A stretch of 64,000 nucleotides of DNA from Zeugodacus cucurbitae (Eukaryota > Arthropoda > Insecta > Diptera > Tephritidae). This document shows, in pieces, positions 45,436 through 57,641 of this stretch. The DNA is taken from positions 83,738,001 through 83,802,000 of the forward strand of contig NC_071667.1 of assembly GCF_028554725.1 (NCBI RefSeq). Reading direction: 5' to 3'. The notes beneath the pieces were generated by a model that made no database searches, had not been told where the DNA came from, and saw nothing but the letters and a program-made list of their open reading frames with translations. Positions within the stretch are counted from its first letter, which is position 1; every line of letters begins with the position of its first letter. A program made the translations under genes and the position numbers.

Positions 45436-46192
45436 CACTGGGTGCGTGCACACAACTCCAATTCAAAGCAATTTGTAGGAGTGTTTCAAAGCGACGAGTG
45501 TTGTGGCTTATGATAACTGCTGGTGTTTTTCTTTGTTAATTCGTTTTGTGGCTGTTTTTATTTTACCAAGCGTTTGTGCACATTTTTTTTTTTTAATGAA
45601 ATCGCTTCCCGCTTTTTACGAATTCAAAGCACTCATGCGCGCGCTCTCTTTTTAGCTACGACATGTGCTGACCCGCTTTGCTAAGTGCTATTAATTGTTT
45701 GAATTCACTTGTCTGCCCTTTCTTAATGTCTTTATTTAATTAGCTGCTTCTCTTCGTTATTTAAATGTTTCGGAATTTTAATTGTTTTTGTTAACCATAT
45801 CTCTACAGTTATACAGTTATGGTAGTTTTCGTGGCCAACTCTTTGCGCTGCTTAAATGTGAGCAGATATCGATATACATATTATATATGTAATCTGCTTA
45901 AATGCAGTGCATTGCCAGGATTTGCACATTTACGCGCCGATTTCTTCGCATTTTCATGCAATTAATAATTATAATAATTACAGCACTCATTCCACGGTAA
46001 TTAAACAAGTTTGCAGGATTAAAGTTCGTAACTTTTGCGTTTTCGACTTTGTCTTCTCTACATTAACTTTATAAAGACTTGATTTAAGAAATTGTATAGC
46101 GAAATTTCCAATAAAATATAAATTCTTTTGGATAATTTCCTTGATATTAAATATTATATCGCTTATACGTCTTAAAATATATACGAGGTATG

Positions 46193-46420
46193 TTCAAAAA
46201 ATAACGGGAATTCTCGTTTTTTTGTAAAAAATATTTATTCCTTCGTCTACACTTCGAAAACTCCATACTTTGGGATAGTCTTTGGCTCTTTCAGCGTTTT
46301 CTTGTATGCCTGTAAAAGATGGATATTTAAGGTTCTCGTTATTTTTGGAAATAGATCACACAGAGCTTTATCTGACGAATATGGAAGCTGCGGCTTGGTT
46401 ACAGTATTGTTGTTTTGGTT
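46193..46420. mobile_element. mariner-like family A fragment with an empty family B site
   Basis: Left end TACGAGGTATGTTC then AAAAAATAACGGGAATTCTC. The interior AAGGTTCTCGTTATTTTTGG followed by AAATAGATCACAC corresponds to the position where family B sits in the copies at 1942 and 54699; here it is uninterrupted. The right end is lost. Confidence 0.65.
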
Positions 46421-49400
46421 GTATTGGGAGTTTTGAGAAATGTTTGAAATTCCACGCCAAAGTATTGCCAGCGCCATAAAAATATTAATTACAAGCATAA
46501 ATCCTGAATAGTTCTAGCTGCTATAAGCCTCTTAAGTACTCGAAGTATTAATATAAGCACCGGTTTGGCATTTGATCTCAAGGCAAGCGTTGCCAAGCAG
46601 TTACTTTTAGACTTTTGTGGCATTACTGAGTGTGAATTAGCTCAAATATGCTTTCACCAGAGAATATAAATCCCAATATTATCAACAAAATTAGTTATAT
46701 GTGGGGCGTTGGCGTTGTAATCAACGTTTTCGTTTTGAGTTCAAATCCTACGTGCTGTTGTTGTGGCACTAAAAACAAACTTTCCTTCCAAAAAAATTTT
46801 TTTAGCGTGACCTATTTTTTAGCTTTCTAAAGCTCTGCAAATACTCTAAATTTCTTCTCTAATAAATTACTGTCCCGTTACTTTACACAAGACAGTCTGT
46901 CATTGTTATCTTCTGGTATGTAGCAAAGATATCATAACCCACATTAGACCAAAACTACCATAAACCCTCAGATTTCTTCTTCACATTGCTTTCTCTTCTG
47001 CACCCACTCGTCTTCTGTTGGTCATGCTTACGCCTGAGTGGGCTGATGACAGACGCAGCGCAGGCGCAAATGCACTAATTTACCGAATTCACAGAGCAAG
47101 AGCAATGCACTTGGGAGCTATGTATGTAAGTGCATAAACTGTACTATATACATATGTATATATACATGCTATGTACATATTTACAACATAAATTTATGTA
47201 TGCACGCAAGCAATTTTGCCCAACACTTACAGCACTCGTAAACCCCAAAACATGGAGAAGTACTTGTGCTGACGCTTACGAATGCGACCGCAGCCAACTA
47301 CATAGCCCCAAAAACAATCTCAAAGTTTACACAAATTTTTATAAAGCATTTCGGTGATCTAAACTTTATTTGCTTATTTATTTATTTACTGCTATTTCGC
47401 TTAGTTTTTTCATGAAGAATGTGTGTGTTTAGCTGCAATATTGTGTACTTTTATTAGGTGGTACCTATTGCCCGCCTGCCACTCAGTTTGTTTACACGAA
47501 TACCAAACCAGTAACGCAAAGCAAACGAAAACAAAATGGAAATAAGTAAATAGTATAAAAATAAAAACACAAAAATACAAAAATACAAAAATAAAAGTGC
47601 AGCCATGAATATTGAGGCAGGCAATTCCGTCGTCCGTCGTTCGTAGCCATAGCCGTGGTCCAAGTGTTATTTAGTTGGCTTCTGCATTGAGTCAACATTT
47701 GACTGGCATTGCGTTAACAAATTTCGAGCAAAACAACGGCGACAACAAAGCAAAACAAAAAACACCAACAACAACAACAAAATGTAACCCAAAAACAATG
47801 ATTGTTAGTAAAGGCAATAGCAATAGCAATAGCAAATGACAAACAATAGACCAAAGACAAGCACAAGTCACAGCAGTCGTCGCACACGCCTCCAAAAGCG
47901 AGCGTCATGATTTGAACGACAGACATGCGAACGGACGGACGGACGGACCGACGGATCGTCAGACAAACAAGCAGATAGTGCGTGCGGCCAAGCGACAGCG
48001 CATTGATGGATGCATTTTGTCGTTGCACTCTGTTGCCCCGCTTTGTTGCAGCAACATTTTTGTCGTATCGTCTGGCAGAGGCCTAAACCATGTGGGCTGT
48101 CTATTGCGGCCAACTTCCCAATGATGTTAAATGTTGATGTTGACGCACTGAATTGTGTGCGTTGTTGTTGTTGTGGCTTGTGTGTTGTGCTGTGTGGGCC
48201 GCCTAGTACACCTAGGCCTGTGCGCTTTGCCGGCTCTATTCCCAGTGCGCTCCATGCCACCACTCGACATCTAGCAGGCAGCAGTGACATCTTAATAATG
48301 CGCCGTAAATCCTCGTTGTCATGAAGGCTGCATACGGATACATACTTACATAAAGAGAATGTTTGTCTGTGTGTGGCTCAGCGGACGTACATCATTTGTA
48401 GTCATTTCTTATCGTCATGGCAGTTGGTGTATCCGGCACATTGTACTCCCATCCGCACCACCCAACCAAACAACCAAGCAACACACGAGCATACAAAATT
48501 ACAACGGTATGTTTACAACGAAGCGTGCTCTTGGCTCTTGGCACAATGGGAGTAACACAAAAAGCTGCAATTGCGTTTTGGCCAATTCCAGGATGCCACT
48601 AATTTGTAAATGTTGATGGTTGCCTAATTGAAATAACGTCAGATGACAGAGCGAGCTCGTACTCATAGACTTACAAAGAAAATAGAGAGGAAAGCAAAAA
48701 AACAAATTAAGAATTGCATGAAATCATTTACTATATGTATTAATAAAATATCGATTATGCCAGATGAATCATCTAGTAATGGTTTTAATGCAATCGATTG
48801 ACGTTAGTCATTAGAATTTCCGGTAACAAATAGCTGCACCTTCGAATATACAAATGTTCTATATTCTTATTTTTACATCTTTATAAAACACAATGTAATC
48901 TTGTATTACGCGGTACGGGCTAAAAATCTAGAAAAACCCGCTCTAATTAACGCGAAACTAAAAAGGAAACAAAACGTTTTGCACTTGATAGTTCCATTAT
49001 TTGATTGGCAAAGGTATGCATGGACATTGGAAAATTTTATAAAGTTTTTTTGGGTTTCCAAACTCCGAAGCTGACCTCTTGGTACATAGTACCTATCAAC
49101 ATTAGTTTGATGTAGATTTTTAATAGTCGAACACAGTGATTTTCGAATTCATTCGACAGTAGTTCACACAGCGCTAAAGCTGTAATGAACTAATATAGTG
49201 ATCCTAGTTCTGACAGTGCCGCGTCGAATAAACTTTTTTTTTCCTGTTCCTGAATATTAAGGTCTGTAAATATACACCTTGTATATAAAATAAAAAAGTA
49301 TTTTATTCCTATTGTATTTTTTCTGAGGGTTCCCATAGATAATAGGAAATGAATAGAAATATGGAACCAAAAGGCTAACGGACTATTTTTTGGTAGAGCT

Positions 49401-51492
49401 GGGACGCAGTGGTAGTGTCATGTTTTTTACTAGTTCCTGGGTTTCAGTTTCTTTACCAAGACGCGCAGTATTTTTTACACGAGTCTTTTTGAAGTGAATT
49501 TATAATCTAAATATATTTATAAAGTGCTTGACAAGAACATTTTTTTGATTTCGCCGCCAACCCATTGGTCACATACTCCTCGTAGTCATTTGAGTATTTT
49601 ATTTTAATGCTTCATTTCGCCTTGCCAAGTACAAATGTACCGACGCCACTGCAGCTGATCGTACCATTTGGGGCAGACACCAAGCGACAGCCACAAGTTG
49701 TGTGTCTTACACTTGTCGTGTTGTCTGGCAATCAGTTGTACACTTGCTAAACTAGTCCCATTTACTTGGTTAATATCGCCATCTGTGACGACGGTCACGC
49801 ACAACCAGCCGATATGACGGACGCATTTTTGGGCGCGGAATTGCATTGCGTCTTTTGCGGCGCGACACAAAGAGTGCGGAACGCCTCAGTGTGCGAATGC
49901 GAATGTCGAAAATTAAAACCAACAAAATGTATAAATAAATAAAAAATGATTTAAAAACAAGAAACAAGTACGAGTACGAGTACGAGTTGCTGGCAACAGG
50001 CAATACAATATTTCCCATTTGCAAGTGAAAAGCGTGCATGCAGACATGCAGGCAGCTATCTAGCTATTCAACTTTCAAGACCACCAAGTCCAACAACTGC
50101 TGTTACGGTATGCGTCTTCATTTGTGCGGCCAACAGACGCTCTTTAGCTGGATATTATTTAATAACTTGCGACTGTTGTGTGGTGGCCACCACAATGGCG
50201 GTTGCGACCGCCGTCGGTGTTGATTATGTGATCATGCGTCAGCGGCGCTGCGCTGCTCCGACAGACAATAGATTTGTTGGTAACAACAGAAATAGCAGTT
50301 GGACGATTGTCGAGCCTCGGTTGGCGGACTGGCTGACTGGCTGGCTGCTAGTTGCTAATAATCTTTCGGTTTAGCTCACACTGCCGCGACCTGTTTGCCA
50401 AAGTAGTTTGGTTTAGCAACAGATTCGCGGATTTCTTATGCATATCCAGCGACGCCACCAACTATTATGCCTTTTGTACTTTTTTGTATATATTTGTATT
50501 GTTGCTGTTGTTGTGCTCAGTTTTGTCATACTTTGTACCATCACGCCCGGATATTACAACCACTTTGTGTTTGGCAAACAATTATGTGTGTGTGGAAGCA
50601 ACTGCATTTGGCTTACAAGAATTATGCCGCCTCGTCTTTGTCTCTTCCGACTGGCTAATCAGCTGCGACGGCAACAGGCTGGTAGTTAGGCTACTCGATC
50701 AGTCGGCAAACGTCCCACACAAACTCCACGAGCACGCGCTTTGTTGCAGGCAATTCATATAGAAATATGGCTACAACAAGACAAACGTTAGCACCTGTGA
50801 ATATGTGTGTTTGTAGTTATTAATACGACTGTCAGTGAGCACCTTTGTCGTCCGCCAGTCTGTGCGATGTTGGTGGCTGATTGGCTGCTCGTGGCCATGC
50901 CAATGACCATGTAGTCGTCGGCAGTCGATCGGTCGCTCGGTCATCATTTGATCTCACATTCATAGACGTTGCCAATCAGGTGTGTCTTTGACTCGTTGCT
51001 TTGGAAAGATCACATTGTGTTTTTGTATATTTGCATAATAAATAAGTCAATTTACATAGTTTTTCGATATTTCTGGGCAACAGAACCTTTGTAGCCTATT
51101 CGTTCTATGGCTTTTTGATTGGATTTTATTGCTTACCGCGCAGAGTTTTGGCGCGATTTGTAAATTCATGCTCTTGTATAAAACTAATTTTTGCACTTCT
51201 TTATTTGCTTTGCTAAATTATCACACATCAGTTGTTCTATTATGCTCGGGGATTTTTAGTAAATTTCCATAAACATTTGTTTTTTACTGGTGTCGACAAG
51301 TGGCATTTTATAGGTTTACAAAACGACTTAAACTCATTTTAGCTAATATGCTAATACGAATCGATATCCGAAGAAACAGAGAAATTAAGAACATTTTTAT
51401 ATATATAGTTATGTATTTATAACTGGTATGAAAGGTCAGTTTTTCTAAAATCAAAATCATATTGTACATACCGATAAGATATATATATATTA

Positions 51493-51659
51493 TATATATG
51501 TGACCTGGTCTACGAAAAGGGAAAAGGGAGCTAACGTGCGAAATCTAGTTTTCTGGGAAACAGCTGTTAAAAATAAATCTTCCATCCGAATCAACTAAAA
51601 AGTGAAAATTGATTTTTTGACACCTAAGCCCCCTTTCCGTAGACCAGGTCACATATATA
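51493..51659. mobile_element. short MITE with 29-bp near-perfect inverted ends
   Basis: Left TATATATGTGACCTGGTC plus TACGAAAAGGG; right end is its inverse complement with one mismatch (CCCTTTCCGTAGACCAGG then TCACATATATA). The interior of about 110 bp has no coding capacity. The TATATA flanks fit TA-type insertion. The superfamily is not certain. Confidence 0.75.
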
Positions 51660-51679
51660 AAACACAGAAAAACTCATAT

Positions 51680-52215
51680 TTACTGGGAAATTTGTATTAT
51701 CATTCGTAAGAACATTCTTTGGCATTTATTTTTAAAGCATATCTCTTTCAAATGTTGGCCGCGGTTACGTCTCAGTTGGTCCGCCCGTTGACACGAATTT
51801 TCGATGAATCGTTCGAACATTTCGACTGGTAACTGGCGAATGACACTCGTGATGTTTTGCTCCAAGGCCTGAATCAATACGGGTTTGTCCGCATAGACTT
51901 TAGACGGTGTGATATCACACGATCTTGATGGCCATTCGATCGGCACAAAACGTTAAATTATCTGTTCACCGAAGTGGTCTCTCAATAAATCCATTTATTG
52001 ATGCGATGTTTGGGAAGTGGCGCCGTCTTGTTGAAACCTAATATCGCCGAGATCACGAGCTTCAATTTGAGGCATTAATAGTCGATAATAGTCGCCGTTG
52101 ACGGCATCATTTTTGAAGAAATATGGACCGATGATTCCACCGGCCCAAAGATTTAAATGGACAACTGAGTGCGGTTTTTTATAGTTAATAGGGTCGAGAT
52201 GCTCCCGTCAGAAAA
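51680..52215 (-). pseudogene. mariner-like transposase relic (DDE domain, broken)
   Basis: Minus-strand translation gives NLWAGGIIGPYFFKND, then DLGDIRFQQDGATSQTSHQ (the second catalytic Asp in QQDGA), a stop, HFGEQII, a second stop, and PIEWPSRSCDITPSKVYADK. In relatives the last part reads SCDLTP..(DYFLWG)..KVYADKP, so a short in-frame deletion has removed the DYFLWG segment. The C-terminal helix VLIQALEQNITSVIRQLP ends in a normal stop. The N-terminal DNA-binding half is absent. Dead copy, adjacent to the MITE at 51493-51659. Confidence 0.75.
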
Positions 52216-54698
52216 CGTTTCTGATTTTATTTTCATTCAAATATTAAATGAAGATGCTCGATAATCATAATTTGCCTTTTACATTTGCATTACACATACA
52301 CTTAATACAGTGTGCACCTACCCACAGCTTCGAAGTAATCAGGAGGAAACTGAACTGAAAGCGAAAAAAAATTACACAAAACCGTTGTAATATTTTCGGC
52401 ACGAATGACTTTTTGTGTCACGAGTCAACCAACCTAATGCAGAAGACAGATTACGCGATCCATAACGCATAACCGCGCGCAAAGCTAAAGCAAAAGTCGC
52501 AAAAGTCAAATCATAAAGTAAGCAAAATCGCTTGTAAAAAGCATTTGAAAAAATCGCAAAAAAACCATAAAAAAATATGCTGCCCAACAAAGCGTGAAGG
52601 CAGGCAATTTTAGCAATATTTTAGTTACTTTTTTACGCGCGCATGACATAAATTGAAACCATGTGGGGATTTAGAGCCGCGGGGTGAAGGGATGTGCGAG
52701 CGCATGAAACTTTTTGCCAGCTTAAGGTGTACCTGTGTTAATTAACATTTTATGCTATGTTTCTATGTTTTTTTTTTCAATTTATTTCAAATTTTATTAA
52801 TTTGCGCGGCGCAAATGCAACTCTGACCAAACAAACAAAAATCAAAAACCTTGTAAGCTTTTAAAAACGCTTTACGCTTAATGCTTCATTGAATTCGCCT
52901 AATTTTCTACGATATTTCTATTTATGATTTTATGATATGCATTGTGCAATTCGGAAGGGCAGCAAGTACTCGAGTTGATTAGACGCATGACCTTTGCGAC
53001 AAAAATTAAGAAGAAAAAACATATTTCCATAAAATATGCGTGTCTGTAGCTAAGGGTCTTCATGGGTGCAGGTGCAGTTTATCAGTTGATCATGAATGTT
53101 TTTTCATAATATCGCTTTTGAGTGCTGGGGAGAGGCACATTTATGTGTAGCTATACAAACATGTTTACAAAAGGCTGCATAATTCCGGTACAAATGTAAA
53201 ATACCTAGTCACTGGAGCGTACTCATTTGTATTGCTGACTTTCTGACCCAACTGTGGGCATACTCGTACAAAGAAACCCATACGAGAAGTCCAAGGGCAA
53301 ATCACGCAAACAAATCTCGCTCAAAATATTCGAATTTCGTTAGCCAATGCAAATGTTTATGAATTTTGACAGCGGAGTCTACGTAATGTGTACATATGTA
53401 TGTATGTATGTTTGTATGTATTTAACCAGCTGTATAGATATTCAAATGAAAGTGAATCTTCAACGAAAGTTCATTGCTGCTTTCGCAGTGTCTTTGCCAA
53501 CAGCTCGGCGGACAGCCTTCGCGGTATCTAAACAACAGAGATACATACATACTTACACATATGTAAATATGCAGTTTGTATTTGTGTATGTATCATAGTA
53601 TCTCACAATCGTCGTACGCAACAAATATCTTTCAAAATAACTTGCACCTCAACTCAACTCGTTTCTCACTCCCTTCAACGCCGCAACTTGTCTTCCCCCT
53701 CGCCCATATATCGGCACGCATTTGGGTTAAGGTCAGATATTGATATCGGCAATCGCTTCGCTTGATCATTTATTAGCATTTAAGATTGCGTTGTTATTTC
53801 CCTCACCGTCGCAGCTTCATCTTCATTTTAATGGGGCAGCGTGCTGGCGTTTGGGCCGCCCAAGTCGTAGTTTCGTTATCGGCAAGTCTGCTGGGTCTGC
53901 TGGGTCTGCTGGTGCTGCTGCTGCCTGCCAACAAGTTCATATTTAACGGCGTATCCAAAGTGTCACGTTAAAACTTTGTTGGACATAAAATGAAATGTTT
54001 ACCTTTTAGTTTATAGCTGCTGTTTCGGATGCCTGCTTTTGGAGCCATGTTGACAACTGAACTTTGCTGCAGAACAACACAAAGCATACACACAGATATT
54101 AAATACGTGTAGTATTATGTCGTCAAAGTCAACTGTGTAACGCATCTGCACCAAAGAGTTGGCTCATATACCTTTGAAATTGCCACTATGAAGAGTAGTT
54201 GACTCTCTACACAACTCGTCCCGTGTCACTCGCCTCAAGCCCTTGTATGCCCAACAGCTTCCAGTGCCCTCTGGCACTTGTCGTTGCCACTCTATTGTTG
54301 TGGTTGTTGTTGCCATTGTAGGCTCGTGTTGAGAAAGCCTGCCGTAAACTTAACTTTATAGACATTTAGTTGCTCATTATTAACTCAGTTGGCTCGCGTA
54401 AAATTTTAATTCCAAAGGTTGTTCGAAAAACTCATAAATTGTGCAAAATGCAAATGACAAAAGGGTAAATGTGAAAAACTAAGTTAGGCGCCAGCAATAG
54501 AAAATACATAATAGAAGCTTGAAAGCTATAAAAAGCACAAACATTTTGAAATATGAGTCTATATCTTTATATAACGGTAATTATTTTTATAAAAAGTTAG
54601 TAATTATTCAGTAATAAGTAATGATTAATTATAAGAAGTATCCAAGGTTTACTATTTTTAATGTTTTTTATGTCATAAGGAATAGTAAACCACATATT

Positions 54699-55507
54699 AG
54701 GTGTGTTCAAAAAGTAACGGGAATTGGAAAATTTAAAATTTCATGGGTTTGGAGAGTCCATGAAGTATTCGAAGCTTTGCATTTGTATTCGTTGCTTACA
54801 TTGTCTGTAGCAGCCGCTAAGGTTATACACATGTTTTTATAAGGGGACTTGCGATTTTCGTTTGTTAAAAGCTCACACTTCGTTGCTTGTTCGTGAATTC
54901 TTGACCAAAAAGCAACACTGTAAGCATGCCTTAGCCTTCATATTTGCCAGACATAGCTTCGAGTGACTTTTTTTTAGGTCTACAACTTTTTTCAAATAGA
55001 TGTCTCTAGGGTCAAGCACTGGTCGATTAAATCATTTTATATCGATCTTGGAAATTTGTGTCAACATTAACCCAACAAAATATTTGTAGAGATCTGTTTG
55101 CATCCCAAACTTATTCTCAACTGAAAAAATGTCACTTTTGCAGCTGAATTCCCGACACTTGCACGGAATACGCATGCTGCCAGAAAGATGGTCAAAAGTA
55201 GTAGCTAGCGACGGCCAATATTTTGAATAACATTTTTGTAACCGTTTTAACACAAAAAAGCCTTAAATTTACAAACAATGGCGGAAGCAAAGTTGTAGAC
55301 CTAATAGTATTTCTAAAATTAAAGAGAACCTTAAAGGACCGTCGTTTTAAAAGCATACGATAAATGCCAAAAATCGAATTTGAAAATAAGTGTTTCTACG
55401 GTTCGAAGAAGCGCGGGCATAAGTATTATCGAATGGAGACGACATTATCGTAGACGAATGAAGAAATATTATTATAATTATATATAATTACCGTTATTTT
55501 TAGTGCA
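54699..55507. mobile_element. mariner-like family A with a complete family B element inserted
   Basis: Left end GGTGTGTTCAAAAAGTAACG; right end ..TTACCGTTATTTTTAGTGCA. Interior in the orientation opposite to the copy at 1942. Positions 54977-55301 are a full family B element flanked by TA, so A was present before B. Confidence 0.75.
54977..55301 (+). mobile_element. mariner-like family B inserted in family A, TA duplicated
   Basis: TA|GGTCTACAACTTTT...AAAGTTGTAGACC|TA. About 325 bp, almost the same length and interior as the copy at 31192, including the HGIRMLPERWSKVVAS tail of a mariner transposase. Confidence 0.8.
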
Positions 55508-57370
55508 TATGAATGTGATTAGAAAATCTTGTTTCTTCCATTTTTAGATATTTAAAATAATTCGGAACTGATTTAGTGCAAATATATGCAGAAATTTGTG
55601 ATTTCGTTGGACAAAGTTGTTAATAACTAGTTTAGATGCGTTTATTTTATTTATATAATATAAAGTATTAATTTAACATTTAACCAGTATAATAAAAATT
55701 AATACATTAAAATAAAAACACCATTTTATTGTTTAAATTTGAGCAGCACGAGCACAGTGCATGACGCGTATAAAACAGAAATTTTCAATTAAAACAAACT
55801 TTTGGTGCGTCCAAACTCGCTTTGACTAATAAAGCGCTTAGTAAACTTTTTTAATTTAGTGATCAGTAAACAAGCCTTTTATCTTTTCAACTACATTGCT
55901 TAAAAGTTTAGAAGCATACTGCATACTCATTGTATGTATGTACGTATGTACTCGCTTATTACATAAAACACAAATCATAGTAGATATGAGCTCATATGTG
56001 GGCATCCCTGCCAAAGTTCAGTTGCGTATTTGTTTTGGAAATTAATTATTTTCAAATTTGTACTTTTTGATGTTTATGCTGCCAGCATAAAATTGTAAAT
56101 TGCAATGTTGCACAACATATTCGCTTTGAGTTTAATCAGTTTAACGCAATTTAATTAAAGTGAACAATCCAGTTTGGCATGGCCAACTCGCATTAAAACT
56201 TTACGCGCCGAACATACAAAGTAAGTCTTACTTATACACACACACACACACACATACACTTACATACACTTGTAACACAAAATCATAAAATTTTAAACAC
56301 ACACATACATAGAGAGACGTTTGCATACGCACGTGAATATGCGATTTTGTGCATTTCAAGTGTATAAAAGTAAAAGTTGTCGAAAAACTAAAATGAAATG
56401 AAACGAAACGAAGAGCGGCTTAGTGCGTGTACGCTTGGCAAAAGTGAGAAAATAAGTACTTAACTACATACATACAAATATAAATGTACATATGTATGTC
56501 TGAGAGTATGTGGCATGTGTGTGGCGAGTGGCAAGTTGGCAATTAGTGTGTACCACATCCACAATAAAACCTACAAAAGCATAAACTTTCTAAAATGATT
56601 GCTAATTAATTTGTATTCAAAAGCGTTGAGCACAAAGACTTGCGTCGTTCCACTGAGCACGTCGTCTTCCGGCATACCTTACCATTTCACGCTCAGTTAT
56701 CACCACTGCCAATGGTGGCTAATGGTTGGGCAAGCTCGCTGACTTAAATTCCATATGCCGCCATATAAGTGTGTGTGTGTGTTTGTTTATTAAAATGTAT
56801 AATGCAAATGCTTTATGTTTCGTTTTTGTTTTCTTGGAAGCACAAGGAGTGTCATTTGGTGTCAATTGTATATTTCCAATGAATGAGTTAATATATTTGA
56901 ATAAAATCGTCTTTTATACATTAATTTCTTACGATTCTGTGTAAAAATATTATTTCGCAAAGCAATAAATTTAAAATCATTTTCGCATGAAATGTTTGGC
57001 CATATGGAGCGAACAAGTGCTTAATACTGTTTTTTTAGTGATGCGCGCCTCATTCATTGCTTCAGCTTGGTTAATTTATTTCAATCTCTCTGATCATTAT
57101 TGCTCTAAGATTCTAAATCAGTGTTGAAATTTTCATTTTTTAAGTGTTTTTCTCAATTCAAACTTTTATCAAAACCATGAGAGATAGTAAAATTTCGAAT
57201 TTTATTTTGATTAAGTCAAATTTCCACGAACAACAAGTATTTGGAATCTATCTACATATACGAGTAATACATAAATCAATCGTTTTCCCTGAACATTTCT
57301 CTAACAGAAGTATAGGGTTTAAATTTTCAGAAATCAATATAATTATAATATACATACATACATATATATA

Positions 57371-57441
57371 ATCGATTTATTTGACCAGTCCTTGGCCCTA
57401 GAGACATCTATTGGAAAATGGCGGAAGCAAAGTTGTAGACC
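57371..57441. mobile_element. mariner-like family B right-end fragment
   Basis: Only the last 70 bases: TCGATTTATTTGACCAGTCC ... GGAAAATGGCGGAAGCAAAG then TTGTAGACC and TA. It lies 35 bp from a family A copy. Confidence 0.65.
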
Positions 57442-57475
57442 TAATACTTTCGGAATAACTTGAAATTACCAATAT

Positions 57476-57641
57476 ATGAGATGTGTTCAAAAAATAACGA
57501 GAATTTTGGTTTTTGAAAAAAAAAAAAATACTTCTTCATTCGATATTAGCGGTCACGTATATTAACGTAATAAAATAAAATTATTGACTGGTTGGATTTT
57601 TGAACAATTAAAACTCCCATTACTTTTTGAACACAGCTCGT
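57476..57641. mobile_element. mariner-like family A, 166-bp minimal derivative
   Basis: Both inverted ends (ATGAGATGTGTTCAAAAAAT and ..CTTTTTGAACACAGCTCGTA) are retained around a short unrelated-looking interior, a very small MITE. Confidence 0.65.

Noticed and set aside
46690..46765. T-loop-like GTTCAAATCC suggesting a tRNA
   Set aside because: No matching acceptor stem, D-arm or anticodon arm around it.
47868..48290. 140-codon minus-strand open frame as a gene
   Set aside because: Overlaps an equally open plus frame, low complexity, no domain, no splice context. Kept only as a low-interest observation.
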